From Flammeovirgaceae bacterium UBA1842 (GTDB taxonomy: Bacteria > Bacteroidota > Bacteroidia > Cytophagales > Cyclobacteriaceae): a stretch of 64,000 bases of DNA. A model generated the notes under the pieces. The model made no database searches. It saw nothing but the letters and a program-made list of their open reading frames with translations, and was not told the origin of the DNA. Made by a program: the position numbers and the translations under genes. Shown here in pieces: positions 44,183-53,602 of this stretch (the first letter of the stretch is position 1; each line of letters begins with the position of its first letter). The stretch covers positions 1 to 64,000 of the forward strand of contig DDIU01000051.1 of NCBI GenBank assembly GCA_002338655.1, given 5' to 3'.

Positions 44183-44273
44183 TAACAGTTTTAAGTTCTA
44201 AGTTCTAGAGTTCTAAGTTTTCTATAAACTTGAGACACGGGTTTGATACTTAGAACTTTAAACTTTAGAACTG
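44183..44273. repeat. AT-rich inverted/tandem repeat upstream of dnaK
   Basis: Copies of AGTTCTAAGT (about 44183-44219) are followed 30 bases later by an inverted set TTAGAACTTTAAACTTTAGA (44250-44269), so the region can form a long weak hairpin. Such TTCTAAG spacers recur in Bacteroidota intergenic DNA in my experience. In the 234-base prfC-dnaK gap I see no HrcA/CIRCE operator. Confidence 0.5.
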
Positions 44274-44383
44274 AATTCTGCCATTATGTCACCAAAACTC
44301 AATTGGCATAACCCTTGTTGAATTGGAGATAACTGTAGAAAATTTTATAGCATTAAATAATAAATAATAAGGTTTAAATAATC

Positions 44384-46300
44384 ATGGGAAAAATAATTGG
44401 AATCGACTTAGGAACTACGAACTCATGTGTTTCTGTAATGGAAGGTAATGAGCCGGTAGTAATCCCTAATAGCGAAGGAAGAAGAACTACACCGTCAATC
44501 GTGGCATTTCTAGATGATGGAAAAGGCGAAAGAAAAGTAGGGGACCCTGCCAAAAGACAAGCGATTACCAACCCTAGCAACACTATAAGCTCTGTGAAAA
44601 GATTCATGGGTAAAAAGTATTCTGAGGTTGGTGAAGAATTGAAAACGGTATCATACGGTCTTGAAAAAGGAAACAACGACACTGTAAGGGTTAAAGTTGG
44701 CGACCGTCACTACACTCCACAAGAACTTTCAGCAATGATCCTTCAGAAAATGAAGTCAACAGCTGAAGATTATCTTGGCACTGAAGTTAAGGAGGCGGTA
44801 ATTACTGTACCTGCTTACTTTAACGATTCAGAGCGTCAGGCCACTAAAGAAGCTGGCCAAATTGCTGGATTAGATGTAAAAAGGATCATTAACGAACCTA
44901 CCGCAGCAGCATTGGCCTATGGCCTTGATAAGAAAAATGCAGATATGAAAATAGCTGTGTATGACCTTGGTGGTGGTACATTTGACATTTCTGTACTTGA
45001 ACTTGGTGACGGTGTATTTGAAGTAAAATCAACAAATGGTGATGTTCACCTTGGTGGTGATGACTTCGATCAGGTAATCATCAATTGGTTAGCAGACGAA
45101 TTTAAGAAGGATGAAAACCTTGATCTGAGAAAAGATCCAATGGCTTTACAGAGATTGAAAGAAGCTGCTGAGAAAGCAAAGATTGAATTATCAAGCTCTA
45201 CAGAGACTGAAATCAACTTGCCCTATATCATGCCTGTTGATGGTGTGCCTAAGCACTTAGTAAAGAAATTAAGCCGTTCAAAATTTGAGCAGCTTGCTGA
45301 TTCATTGATCAAGAGATCATTGGAGCCAGTGAAAAAAGCAATGAAAGATGCAGGCCTTAGCCCTTCTGATATTGATGAAGTGATCTTAGTGGGTGGCTCT
45401 ACAAGAATGCCCGTAATACAGGAAGAAGTCGAGAAATTCTTTGGTAAAAAACCTTCAAAAGGGGTTAACCCTGACGAGGTGGTTGCAATTGGTGCAGCTA
45501 TCCAAGGAGGTGTATTGACTGGGGAAGTTAAAGATGTATTGCTTCTTGACGTAACTCCTCTATCCTTGGGTATTGAAACAATGGGTGGTGTAATGACCAA
45601 GTTGATTGAGTCAAACACAACAATACCAACCAAGAAGTCAGAGACATTCTCTACAGCTGCTGATAATCAGCCATCTGTTGAAATACACGTACTTCAAGGT
45701 GAGCGATCAATGGCCAAAGACAATAGGACAATCGGTCGTTTCCATTTGGATGGTATTCCACCAGCACAAAGGGGTGTGCCACAAATTGAGGTTACGTTTG
45801 ATATTGATGCCAACGGTATCATGAACGTTTCAGCAAAAGACAAAGGGACTAACAAAGAGCAAAAAATCAGAATCGAAGCTTCTTCAGGCTTAACTGATGA
45901 AGAAATCGAGAAAATGAAGCAGGAAGCACAAGCCAATGCCGAAACTGATAAAATCGAGAAAGAGAAAATTGAAAAGCTTAATGCAGCTGATTCATTGATA
46001 TTCCAGACTGAAAAACAGTTGAAAGAATATGGTGACAAACTATCAGATGACAATAAGACAAAAATCAATGGTGCTTTAGAGGAGCTTAAGAAAGTTCACC
46101 AAGCACAAGATGTCTCCAATATCGATACTGCTTTAGAAGCATTGAACAAAGCATGGGAAGGCGCATCACAAGAAATGTATGCTGCAGCAGGTGAACAACA
46201 AGCAGGTGCAGAGGCAGGCAATGCCACTGAAGCCGGTACTGATGACAGCAGTGTTTCTGATGTTGAATTCGAGGAAGTGGACGACTCCAACAAAAAGTAG
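44384..46300 (+). CDS. dnaK: Chaperone DnaK (Hsp70)
   Basis: A 638-residue Hsp70 of standard length. N-terminal ATPase (MGKIIGIDLGTTNSCVSV; AVYDLGGGTFDISVLE; GGSTRMPVIQ), linker DVLLLDVTPLSLGIE, substrate domain, helical lid, and acidic tail ending VEFEEVDDSNKK. Works with GrpE and DnaJ encoded at 32-34 kb. Followed by a strong terminator, so monocistronic. Confidence 0.98.
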   Translation: MGKIIGIDLGTTNSCVSVMEGNEPVVIPNSEGRRTTPSIVAFLDDGKGERKVGDPAKRQAITNPSNTISSVKRFMGKKYSEVGEELKTVSYGLEKGNNDTVRVKVGDRHYTPQELSAMILQKMKSTAEDYLGTEVKEAVITVPAYFNDSERQATKEAGQIAGLDVKRIINEPTAAALAYGLDKKNADMKIAVYDLGGGTFDISVLELGDGVFEVKSTNGDVHLGGDDFDQVIINWLADEFKKDENLDLRKDPMALQRLKEAAEKAKIELSSSTETEINLPYIMPVDGVPKHLVKKLSRSKFEQLADSLIKRSLEPVKKAMKDAGLSPSDIDEVILVGGSTRMPVIQEEVEKFFGKKPSKGVNPDEVVAIGAAIQGGVLTGEVKDVLLLDVTPLSLGIETMGGVMTKLIESNTTIPTKKSETFSTAADNQPSVEIHVLQGERSMAKDNRTIGRFHLDGIPPAQRGVPQIEVTFDIDANGIMNVSAKDKGTNKEQKIRIEASSGLTDEEIEKMKQEAQANAETDKIEKEKIEKLNAADSLIFQTEKQLKEYGDKLSDDNKTKINGALEELKKVHQAQDVSNIDTALEALNKAWEGASQEMYAAAGEQQAGAEAGNATEAGTDDSSVSDVEFEEVDDSNKK

Positions 46301-46323
46301 TCCGCGGATTTTACATAGATGAG

Positions 46324-46351
46324 AAAAAAGGGGTGAAATCACCCCTTTTTT
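46324..46351 (+). terminator. Rho-independent terminator after dnaK
   Basis: Arms AAAAAAGGGGTGA (46324-46336) and its complement (46339-46351) with a two-base loop and terminal T run. Confidence 0.92.
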
Positions 46352-46488
46352 GTGGCGTAAATTCAACAGTTTAGAGAGGATTATTCCATTCAACGCTTGT
46401 AAATGCAGTTTATCGTAACAATTGACATTATTGGATTACAGGCTCAATAATTGCCGTATATATGAGTGAACCAAAAAAGAATATAATT

Positions 46489-47391
46489 ATGAAAACGATG
46501 AGTAAATTATTCATACCTATTTTATTAGCACTCTTTGCTTTCGCTTGTAGCGATTCAAATGAAGCTGGTAAAGGTAAAGCCAGTATTTCAATCACTGATG
46601 CGCCCATTGATGATGCAAATGTGAAAGCTGTATGGATCACAGTAATAGGTGTAGAAGCAAATGGCCCAGATGGCTGGAATACTGTGGAAACTTTTGACAC
46701 CCCAGTAAAAATTGATCTTTTGAGTTATCAAAATGGGGAAGCCTACTTTTTAACTGACGGAGAAATAACTGCCGGTAGTTATAGTGAAGTTAGACTTCTG
46801 TTGGACATTCAGGAGAAAATTGATGGTCAGGTTCAAAACCCAGGCTGTTATATAGAATATAATGACGGAACACCTGACAAGCCCCTGTTTGTACCTAGCG
46901 GTGGACAGAGTGGTTATAAAGCCAAGGGTAACTTTGATGTCCCTGCGGGTGGTGTTGTTGCCATAACTCTCGATTTTGATGTTAGAAAAGCAGTAGTAGC
47001 CACTGGTAATGAAGGTAAATACATATTAAAACCTACTGTGAGACTAGTTGCGAATCAAAATGCAGGTATGATCAAAGGGGATTTTGATGCAGAAGGTAAC
47101 TCTTACAGCAAGGTGGTAGTGTTTGCCTATGCCAACGGAACATTTAACGACTCTGAAATGGACGAGCCAACTGATGAGGAAGTAAGGTTTTCCAATGCTG
47201 TATCAAGTAGTGTAATTACATCAACTAATCAATACACCTTGGCCTTCATGGAATCAGGTTCATACGATCTTTATTTTGTAGAATTTGATGAAAATGGAGA
47301 GTTTGTTGGAATGATCGGTAGTAGCGATGATGTAACCGTTGAAGCTGGAGCCACGGTTACTTTAGACATTGTTATTAGTTTGCTAAACTAA
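46489..47391 (+). CDS. DUF4382 lipoprotein
   Basis: A 300-residue lipoprotein: signal with lipobox ALFAFAC (Cys about 20), then a DUF4382 domain (about 28-170; ISITDAPIDDANVKAVWITVIGVEA ... SYSEVRLLLD) and a C-terminal carboxypeptidase-regulatory-like beta domain (GMIKGDFDAEGNSYSKVVVFAYANG ... VTVEAGATVTLDIVI). Probably on the outer membrane or surface; function unknown. The frame opens at 46462, but ATG 46489 (MKTMSKLF) gives a proper signal peptide. Confidence 0.85.
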   Translation: MKTMSKLFIPILLALFAFACSDSNEAGKGKASISITDAPIDDANVKAVWITVIGVEANGPDGWNTVETFDTPVKIDLLSYQNGEAYFLTDGEITAGSYSEVRLLLDIQEKIDGQVQNPGCYIEYNDGTPDKPLFVPSGGQSGYKAKGNFDVPAGGVVAITLDFDVRKAVVATGNEGKYILKPTVRLVANQNAGMIKGDFDAEGNSYSKVVVFAYANGTFNDSEMDEPTDEEVRFSNAVSSSVITSTNQYTLAFMESGSYDLYFVEFDENGEFVGMIGSSDDVTVEAGATVTLDIVISLLN

Positions 47392-47417
47392 ACAACCTAA
47401 AGATCAAATCTTAAAAA

Positions 47418-47441
47418 ACAAAGCCCCGTTTGGGGCTTTGT
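47418..47441 (+). terminator. Terminator hairpin after the DUF4382 gene
   Basis: Arms ACAAAGCCCC / GGGGCTTTGT (47418-47427, 47432-47441) with loop GTTT; the T-tract is weak. Confidence 0.7.
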
Positions 47442-47489
47442 TCATTTATTAGCATTCTTTATTTATATTCGCACCAAAATTAATTTTGA

Positions 47490-48803
47490 ATGAAGGTTTA
47501 TAAATTTGGTGGGACATCGGTAGGCCTGCCTGAACGAATGCAATCAATAGCTCGGTTAATTACCGAAGACTCAGAGCCAAAAATAGTAGTGCTATCTGCC
47601 TTATCTGGAACTACTAACTCATTAGTGAATATTGGCGAAGCATTAAATAGCAGAAAGCAAGATGTAGCCCATCTCTTAATCAATGACATCGAAAAACATT
47701 ACTTAAATTTTATTCAAGCCCTATATTCCGCTGATGAAAGTCGGCAAAAGGCCATTGCCACCATAAATAGGATATTTAGTGAAATTAGGGCATTAGGCCA
47801 TATCCCTGACTTCAACGCTGGAAATAACAAAAGCCTATTGGCCTATGGGGAAATCCTGTCAACCCATCTTTTTCATTACTATCTGAATGAAATTCAAATA
47901 AAAAATGAGCTGCTCAACTCATTGGATTTTATGCGAATCAATAGCGAGGGGGAACCGGATCTTCAATACGTATCTGAACAATTAGCCCATTCTATCAATG
48001 TTGATACACGTCTTTATATAGCTCAGGGGTTCATTTGCAGGAACGCTTACGGGCAAACTGACAATTTAAAACGTGGTGGAAGCGACTATACGGCTTCCCT
48101 TATTGGAGCTGCATTAAAGGTGGACGAAATCCAAATCTGGACCGATATTGATGGGATGCACAATAATGACCCAAGAATAGTTAAGGGCACCCAACCCATC
48201 GAAGAGCTAACATTTGATGAGGCCGCTGAGCTAGCCTATTTTGGAGCAAAAATACTCCACCCTGCAACTATATTGCCTGCACAAAAGTATGGGATACCCG
48301 TTCGGTTAAAAAGTACGATTGATCCTAACGCATCGGGCACATTAATTGGCATAAACTCTGATAAAGCTGATGTAAAAGCCATAGCCGCCAAAGATGACAT
48401 TACAGCCATCAAAATTAAAAGCTCCAGAATGCTCTTGGCATACGGATTTTTGAAAAATATATTTGAAATATTTGGCCAATACAAAACTTCAATTGACATG
48501 ATTACAACTTCTGAAGTGGCCGTTTCACTCACAATAGACAATACTCAAAATATCGATGAGATCGTAGGGGCACTAGAAAAATTTGGGACTGTCACTATTG
48601 ATAAAAATCAATCAATTATCTGTATTGTGGGCAATATGCTTTCTGAGAAAAAAGGGCTTTTAAATAAAATATTTAAAAATTTGGATGAGATCCCAATTAG
48701 AATGGTAAGTTATGGTGGTAGTAGAAGCAATATTTCCCTATTAGTGGACACAAAGTACAAAAATGAAACCTTGACCCAATTAAATAGGCTTTTCACTTCA
48801 TAA
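47490..48803 (+). CDS. lysC: Aspartate kinase (monofunctional)
   Basis: A 437-residue aspartokinase, first step towards lysine, threonine and methionine. The kinase domain opens with KVYKFGGTSVGLPERMQSIA and holds GRGGSDYTA as KRGGSDYTASLIG, and IWTDIDGMHNNDPRIV. The C-terminal part has ACT repeats (AIKIKSSRMLLAYGFLKNIFEIF; IICIVGNMLSEKKGLLNKIF). No homoserine dehydrogenase is fused. Its stop abuts the stop of the convergent antiporter gene. Confidence 0.95.
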   Translation: MKVYKFGGTSVGLPERMQSIARLITEDSEPKIVVLSALSGTTNSLVNIGEALNSRKQDVAHLLINDIEKHYLNFIQALYSADESRQKAIATINRIFSEIRALGHIPDFNAGNNKSLLAYGEILSTHLFHYYLNEIQIKNELLNSLDFMRINSEGEPDLQYVSEQLAHSINVDTRLYIAQGFICRNAYGQTDNLKRGGSDYTASLIGAALKVDEIQIWTDIDGMHNNDPRIVKGTQPIEELTFDEAAELAYFGAKILHPATILPAQKYGIPVRLKSTIDPNASGTLIGINSDKADVKAIAAKDDITAIKIKSSRMLLAYGFLKNIFEIFGQYKTSIDMITTSEVAVSLTIDNTQNIDEIVGALEKFGTVTIDKNQSIICIVGNMLSEKKGLLNKIFKNLDEIPIRMVSYGGSRSNISLLVDTKYKNETLTQLNRLFTS

Positions 48804-50306
48804 TTAAACTCGGGCGAAAGCGAAGAAAATTAGCCAAATAATAAACAAAAGGGGCAGTAGGAAAGGAATACTGAACCTAATTATGTAACCAAAAAAGGAC
48901 GGCATTTTCAGACCGATTTGCTCTGCAATGGACTTAACCATAAAATTGGGTCCATTACCAATATAGGTAAATGCCCCAAAAAATACAGCCGCAATGGAAA
49001 TAGCACTCAGATCGAGAATAGAATCATAGAATACGCCCCCATTGGCAAATGCAATAACATCAGTAGCCTTGCCAATTGAGCCACCTTGGGATGCCAGCGC
49101 AGCAGTTAAAAAATTAAGATAGGTTGGGGCATTATCAAGAAATCCTGACAATACGCCAGTACCCCAATACAATGTGTTATGAGTAATTAGCTTGGCCCCA
49201 GCAGGTGAAGCAGCAAAGTCCCCTACCAGCTCCAAAGCCGGCATCATGGTGCCGAAGATGCCCACAAAAATAAAGGCCACTTCCCTGATAGGTTCAAAAC
49301 TAAATTCATTTCCTTTGATGGCTTCTTTATTGGCCGTTTTGAAAGAAATATAGGCCACTAACAACATGATAAATTCCCTTATAAAAGAAAATTTCTGCCC
49401 ATCATAGTGAATAGCAGGAACCCAGTCGATTACATTAGGATCTAAAAACACAGAGGCTATGACCAAACCAAGCCAAAAGAAATTTCGGATTCCAATAAGT
49501 TTGATTTTATTGCTATATACTATATCATCGTCTGAAAGGCCATAGTTGGTTTTATTTTTCACATCTAGCCAGTAAAACACGACTAGCATTAGAAAAACAG
49601 CAACTAACCAGGGAACAAAATTATGCTCTAATGTCCAGAAAAAAGGAACTCCTTTCAAGAAACCCAAAAACAAAGGAGGGTCCCCTATTGGAGTTAGTGA
49701 GCCACCAACATTACTCACAATAAAGATGAAAAATATTACATGATAGGCCTTTATCCTGGTTTTGTTCAGTCTCATAAAAGGCCTTATCAATAGCATGGAG
49801 GCTCCCGTGGTCCCTACAAGATTGGATATAATAGCACCCACCAACAAGAGCAATACATTGGCCATTGGAGTTGCCTTTTTATCGATATCGATCATAATGC
49901 CACCAGAAGCAATATACAAAGCGGCCAATAAAGCAATAAACTGAACATACTCAGCCAAAGCATGGATTGGGGCATGGGTATTGCCCAAAGCAAATATATA
50001 ATATAGCACTACTATGGCTGCAAATGCAACAGCTACTTTAGGATAGTTTTTGTGCCAAAAATGCTCATAGAACAATGGGCCAGTCGCTATCATTAATAGC
50101 AGAATAACGAATGGAAGTACCGTCCAAAGTGGTGCCGAATGCTCTTCCGCATGTTCTTCTACAGGTTGGGCTGTACTAGAATGATCTTGTAAAGTAGAGT
50201 CCCCTATTTCAGTGGATGCATGACTGGATTCCATTTCAGCCTGAGCGGGTGAAAAGAAGCACACAGTTAATACGATTAAAAGAAAGCCAAATAGCGTTTT
50301 ACTCAC
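48804..50306 (-). CDS. nhaD: NhaD-type Na+/H+ antiporter (citrate transporter superfamily)
   Basis: A 500-residue membrane protein with an N-terminal signal-like helix (about 5-23), a His/Glu-rich segment (about 24-58), and roughly 12 helices. Motifs fitting NhaD/ArsB-like carriers are GTTGASMLLIRPFMRLNKTR (about 168-187) and FLDNAPTYLNFLTAALA. NhaD exports Na+ or Li+ for protons, sensible for a marine organism. Start is GTG 50306. Substrate by family only. Confidence 0.85.
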   Translation of the reverse strand: MSKTLFGFLLIVLTVCFFSPAQAEMESSHASTEIGDSTLQDHSSTAQPVEEHAEEHSAPLWTVLPFVILLLMIATGPLFYEHFWHKNYPKVAVAFAAIVVLYYIFALGNTHAPIHALAEYVQFIALLAALYIASGGIMIDIDKKATPMANVLLLLVGAIISNLVGTTGASMLLIRPFMRLNKTRIKAYHVIFFIFIVSNVGGSLTPIGDPPLFLGFLKGVPFFWTLEHNFVPWLVAVFLMLVVFYWLDVKNKTNYGLSDDDIVYSNKIKLIGIRNFFWLGLVIASVFLDPNVIDWVPAIHYDGQKFSFIREFIMLLVAYISFKTANKEAIKGNEFSFEPIREVAFIFVGIFGTMMPALELVGDFAASPAGAKLITHNTLYWGTGVLSGFLDNAPTYLNFLTAALASQGGSIGKATDVIAFANGGVFYDSILDLSAISIAAVFFGAFTYIGNGPNFMVKSIAEQIGLKMPSFFGYIIRFSIPFLLPLLFIIWLIFFAFARV

Positions 50307-50428
50307 GAATTGTCGTTTTAATTAAAACTTTGATTGGATAGTGCTTTTTAATTTTAGTTCTCAAAGATATAGATTTACCTTTAATCCAATATTACTCCAA
50401 AATTTTTTAACCTGTTATTTTTTTGACC

Positions 50429-51655
50429 CTAAATCAATTGATTAAGAGCAATCTCGAACGAAGTTCGGGCAATATTAGTTCTCGAAGCATTCTTTTTAAA
50501 GGTTTTTTCCAGAGCTTTTCTGATGGTCAACGAGGTATCTTTAAATATTGCCTCATCACTTAACTCCACCTCATTTTGCATTAAGAATGCAAATACCCTA
50601 GCCATGCCACAGTTGGCTATAAAATCTGGAAGTACTGAAAAATTACTGTCTGCATAAAGTCCCGTAGGGCCAAAAAATATTTCTGGGTCAGCGAAAGGGA
50701 CGTTAGCGCCACAAGAAAACACTTCCAATTCAGACGATATCATTCTTTCTACCTGATCTTTATTTATCAGCCTTGAAGCCGCTGCCGGAATGAATATTTC
50801 AAAATTAAGGTCCCAAATCTTTTCATTGATTTCATCAAAAGGAATCATTCCTGGTGTGGAAAGCTTATTGCCATCCCTTGTCAGAAATAATTCCCTGACT
50901 TCTTCATGTGAATAACCCTCTTCCTTCATCACACCCCCATCCCTATCGATAATACCAACTATTTTTACGCCCATTTGTGATAGGTAAAATGCCGCTGCTG
51001 CTGCCACATTACCCCACCCTTGGATAACGGCACGTTTTGTATTTACATTACCGCCCCAAATATCATAATAGTGTTTTATAGCTTCAGAAACACCAAAACC
51101 CGTGATCATGTCTGCTATCGTATATTTTCTATTAAGTGATGGCGAATATTTTTCATCTTCAATAACCTTGATCACCCCCTGCCGGAGTTGACCAATCCTA
51201 TTGATCAATTCAGGCTCTCTTGGTTGAAAATGCCCATTGAAAACCCCCTCTTGTGGATGCCAGATCCCCACATCTTCGGTCATTGGTATTACTTCATGTA
51301 TTTCATCCACATTAAGATCACCACCTGTGCCATAATAGTACTTCAATAGTGGTTTTACAGCTGCAAACCATCTTTTGAGCACCCCTTTTTTTCGTGGGTC
51401 ATTTGGATCAAAATTTATTCCTGATTTAGCGCCACCAATAGCCGGACCCGAAACGGTAAATTTCACTTCCATGGTTTTGGCCAACGACTCCACCTCTCTC
51501 TTATCCAAGCCTGCTCTCATCCTTGTACCGCCACCAGCAGCACCTCCCCGCAAGGAGTTTATTACTACCCAACCCTCGGCTTCGGTTTCAGGATCACTCC
51601 ATTCAAATACTACTTCAGGTTTTTTGTTTTCAAACTTTTCAAGAAGGTCCTTCAT
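50429..51655 (-). CDS. Glu/Leu/Phe/Val dehydrogenase family protein
   Basis: A 408-residue NAD(P)-dependent amino-acid dehydrogenase. The substrate domain has GGAAGGGTRMRAG and VSGPAIGGAKSGINFDP, with catalytic Lys in GGAKSG; the cofactor domain has VIQGWGNVAAAAAFYL. The GPAIGGAKSG pattern differs from the LPxGGAKGG of typical GDH and LeuDH, so substrate preference is unclear. Confidence 0.9.
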   Translation of the reverse strand: MKDLLEKFENKKPEVVFEWSDPETEAEGWVVINSLRGGAAGGGTRMRAGLDKREVESLAKTMEVKFTVSGPAIGGAKSGINFDPNDPRKKGVLKRWFAAVKPLLKYYYGTGGDLNVDEIHEVIPMTEDVGIWHPQEGVFNGHFQPREPELINRIGQLRQGVIKVIEDEKYSPSLNRKYTIADMITGFGVSEAIKHYYDIWGGNVNTKRAVIQGWGNVAAAAAFYLSQMGVKIVGIIDRDGGVMKEEGYSHEEVRELFLTRDGNKLSTPGMIPFDEINEKIWDLNFEIFIPAAASRLINKDQVERMISSELEVFSCGANVPFADPEIFFGPTGLYADSNFSVLPDFIANCGMARVFAFLMQNEVELSDEAIFKDTSLTIRKALEKTFKKNASRTNIARTSFEIALNQLI

Positions 51656-51706
51656 GTCAAAATCAATACTTTAATGTTAGCCCGCAAAACTACGGAAAAT
51701 TAAGTC

Positions 51707-52786
51707 TCAAAAACCAATCTGAACTCCTGATGAAGAATTCTGTTTCGCCCCTGTCACACTCGCAAGGCAGTTGGGCAAATTATTAATTTTCAATACCCCT
51801 AAAAATGCAAAAACAATGGCCTCTTTATAATCAATAATATCATCCTCTGGAATAATGATGCCCACTTCACCATTGAGTGAAGTCTTTAGGCAGCTCATGA
51901 GATAGCTGTTTTTTGCTCCACCACCAGTCACCAATAATGAAGTGTTGGAATCAAGCTTGTTTTGGATGATACTGGCCGCTATTTGTTGTGCTATATGTCT
52001 CACCGAAGTGTGAATCAAGTCCTCTAGCTTATAATTGCTCACATTTAAACCGTCAAAGTAATGCTTGTGAACCCACTCATACCCTAACGACTTTGGATAG
52101 CCGAGTTGATAGTACCCTAAACTGTTCCATTTATCCAACAGTGATGGAATAGGCTGACCTGAAGCTGCCAATTTGCCATCAGTATCATAAAGTTGGCCGT
52201 TTTTATTGGCCAGATAGTTGAGCAGCATATTGCATGGGGCTATGTCAAAGGCCCTTCTAACCCCAAGGGTATCATCAAAAGAAACATTGGCAATGCCCCC
52301 CAAATTTAGGCAGAAGTCCATGTTACTGAATAAATACTTATCGCCAACAGGTACCAAAGGAGCTCCTTGACCACCTAACGCCACATCCATACTCCTAAAA
52401 TCACAAATTATCGGGATACCAGTCTCCGCATAAATCTGATGGCCGTTACCAATTTGTAGTGTTAACCCATTTTCTGGTTGGTGAAAAACAGTATGGCCAT
52501 GAGATGCAATAAAATCAACCACCCTTTCACCTTTAAAAGCATTTACTTGCTTACTGTACCATTTGCCCAATAAAACATCAAGGTTTGACAAATCCAACCC
52601 TGAAAGTACTGTTGATCTCGAAAGTAAGTCAATCGTTTCTGAAGGATAGGATATTGTTTTAGCATCCAACAGCTCGAAAGTCCATGACTCCCCGCCTTTC
52701 TTAAATTTACAATAGGCCAAATCCAATCCATCCAGAGAGGTGCCAGACATCAGGCCAATTACATGATATACAGATTTTTTTTTCAT
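51707..52786 (-). CDS. anmK: Anhydro-N-acetylmuramic acid kinase
   Basis: A 359-residue kinase that recycles the anhydro-MurNAc released by lytic transglycosylases such as the MltF encoded at 18 kb. The start is GLMSGTSLDGLDLAY (11-25), with DFRSMDVALGGQGAPLVPVGD and LVTGGGAKNSYLM further on, all typical. Confidence 0.95.
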   Translation of the reverse strand: MKKKSVYHVIGLMSGTSLDGLDLAYCKFKKGGESWTFELLDAKTISYPSETIDLLSRSTVLSGLDLSNLDVLLGKWYSKQVNAFKGERVVDFIASHGHTVFHQPENGLTLQIGNGHQIYAETGIPIICDFRSMDVALGGQGAPLVPVGDKYLFSNMDFCLNLGGIANVSFDDTLGVRRAFDIAPCNMLLNYLANKNGQLYDTDGKLAASGQPIPSLLDKWNSLGYYQLGYPKSLGYEWVHKHYFDGLNVSNYKLEDLIHTSVRHIAQQIAASIIQNKLDSNTSLLVTGGGAKNSYLMSCLKTSLNGEVGIIIPEDDIIDYKEAIVFAFLGVLKINNLPNCLASVTGAKQNSSSGVQIGF

Positions 52787-52894
52787 ACTTTTGATGTTCC
52801 TTTCAGAACGGGCATCAATGCTAACTTAATATTCATAAAACCACATGATCAAATTCATGTTTAGACATGTGACGATGAAAATTAACTAATACAC

Positions 52895-53602
52895 ATGAAT
52901 TTAGTAATCGATTTTGGCAATTCAGCAGGCAAAGCTGCTCTTTTTGAAAAAGAGGAGATTATTAAAATATTTAACCCTGTACGTCTAGAGGAAATATCTC
53001 ACATTTATAATAGCCACCTAATTGATAATATATTAATTAGTTCAACTGGAGTTGATCCGGCAATGATAAATAAGCACGTTAATAACCAAGGGCAGATATT
53101 AAGCTATAAATCCAAATTGCCTTTTATTCTTGAATATAAAACCCCGGAAACACTAGGGTTGGATAGGATTGCTGCTGTTGCAGGGGCCACTTTTCTATTT
53201 CCAGAAAAAAATTGCTTAGTCATAGACATGGGTACATGCATTACCTATGACGTGTTAATTGAGAACAAACACCTTGGTGGTGGTATTTCACCTGGAATCA
53301 ATATGCGTTTAAAAGCATTGCATACTTTTACCGCCAATTTACCGTTAGTAGAACTTCAGAATGAAGTAGCACTTGTTGGGGACACAACCCAATCTGCAAT
53401 ATTAAGCGGGGTAGTGAATGGAGTGAAAGCGGAAATAGAGGAAATTATTCGGATGTATAGTGACAATTACGGAAGTTTGCAAATTATTATCTGCGGTGGT
53501 GACTGTGTTTTCTTTGAAAACAAGTTGAAAGCAAGCATATTTGCAGCCCCAGAATTGGTTTTAAGAGGATTAAACGGGATTTTACAGTATAATGTATCAT
53601 AA
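52895..53602 (+). CDS. coaX: Pantothenate kinase, type III
   Basis: A 235-residue CoA-biosynthesis enzyme: LVIDFGNSAGKAALF (3-17), TLGLDRIAAVAGA, DMGTCITYDVL, GGGISPGINMRLKALHTFTANLP. Type III PanK is insensitive to CoA feedback. First gene of the envelope cluster; its last 11 bases overlap the next gene. Confidence 0.95.
   Translation: MNLVIDFGNSAGKAALFEKEEIIKIFNPVRLEEISHIYNSHLIDNILISSTGVDPAMINKHVNNQGQILSYKSKLPFILEYKTPETLGLDRIAAVAGATFLFPEKNCLVIDMGTCITYDVLIENKHLGGGISPGINMRLKALHTFTANLPLVELQNEVALVGDTTQSAILSGVVNGVKAEIEEIIRMYSDNYGSLQIIICGGDCVFFENKLKASIFAAPELVLRGLNGILQYNVS

Noticed and set aside
45223..45633. 136-codon open frame antisense to dnaK
   Set aside because: Mirrors the strongly conserved dnaK coding strand; no motif and no start signal.
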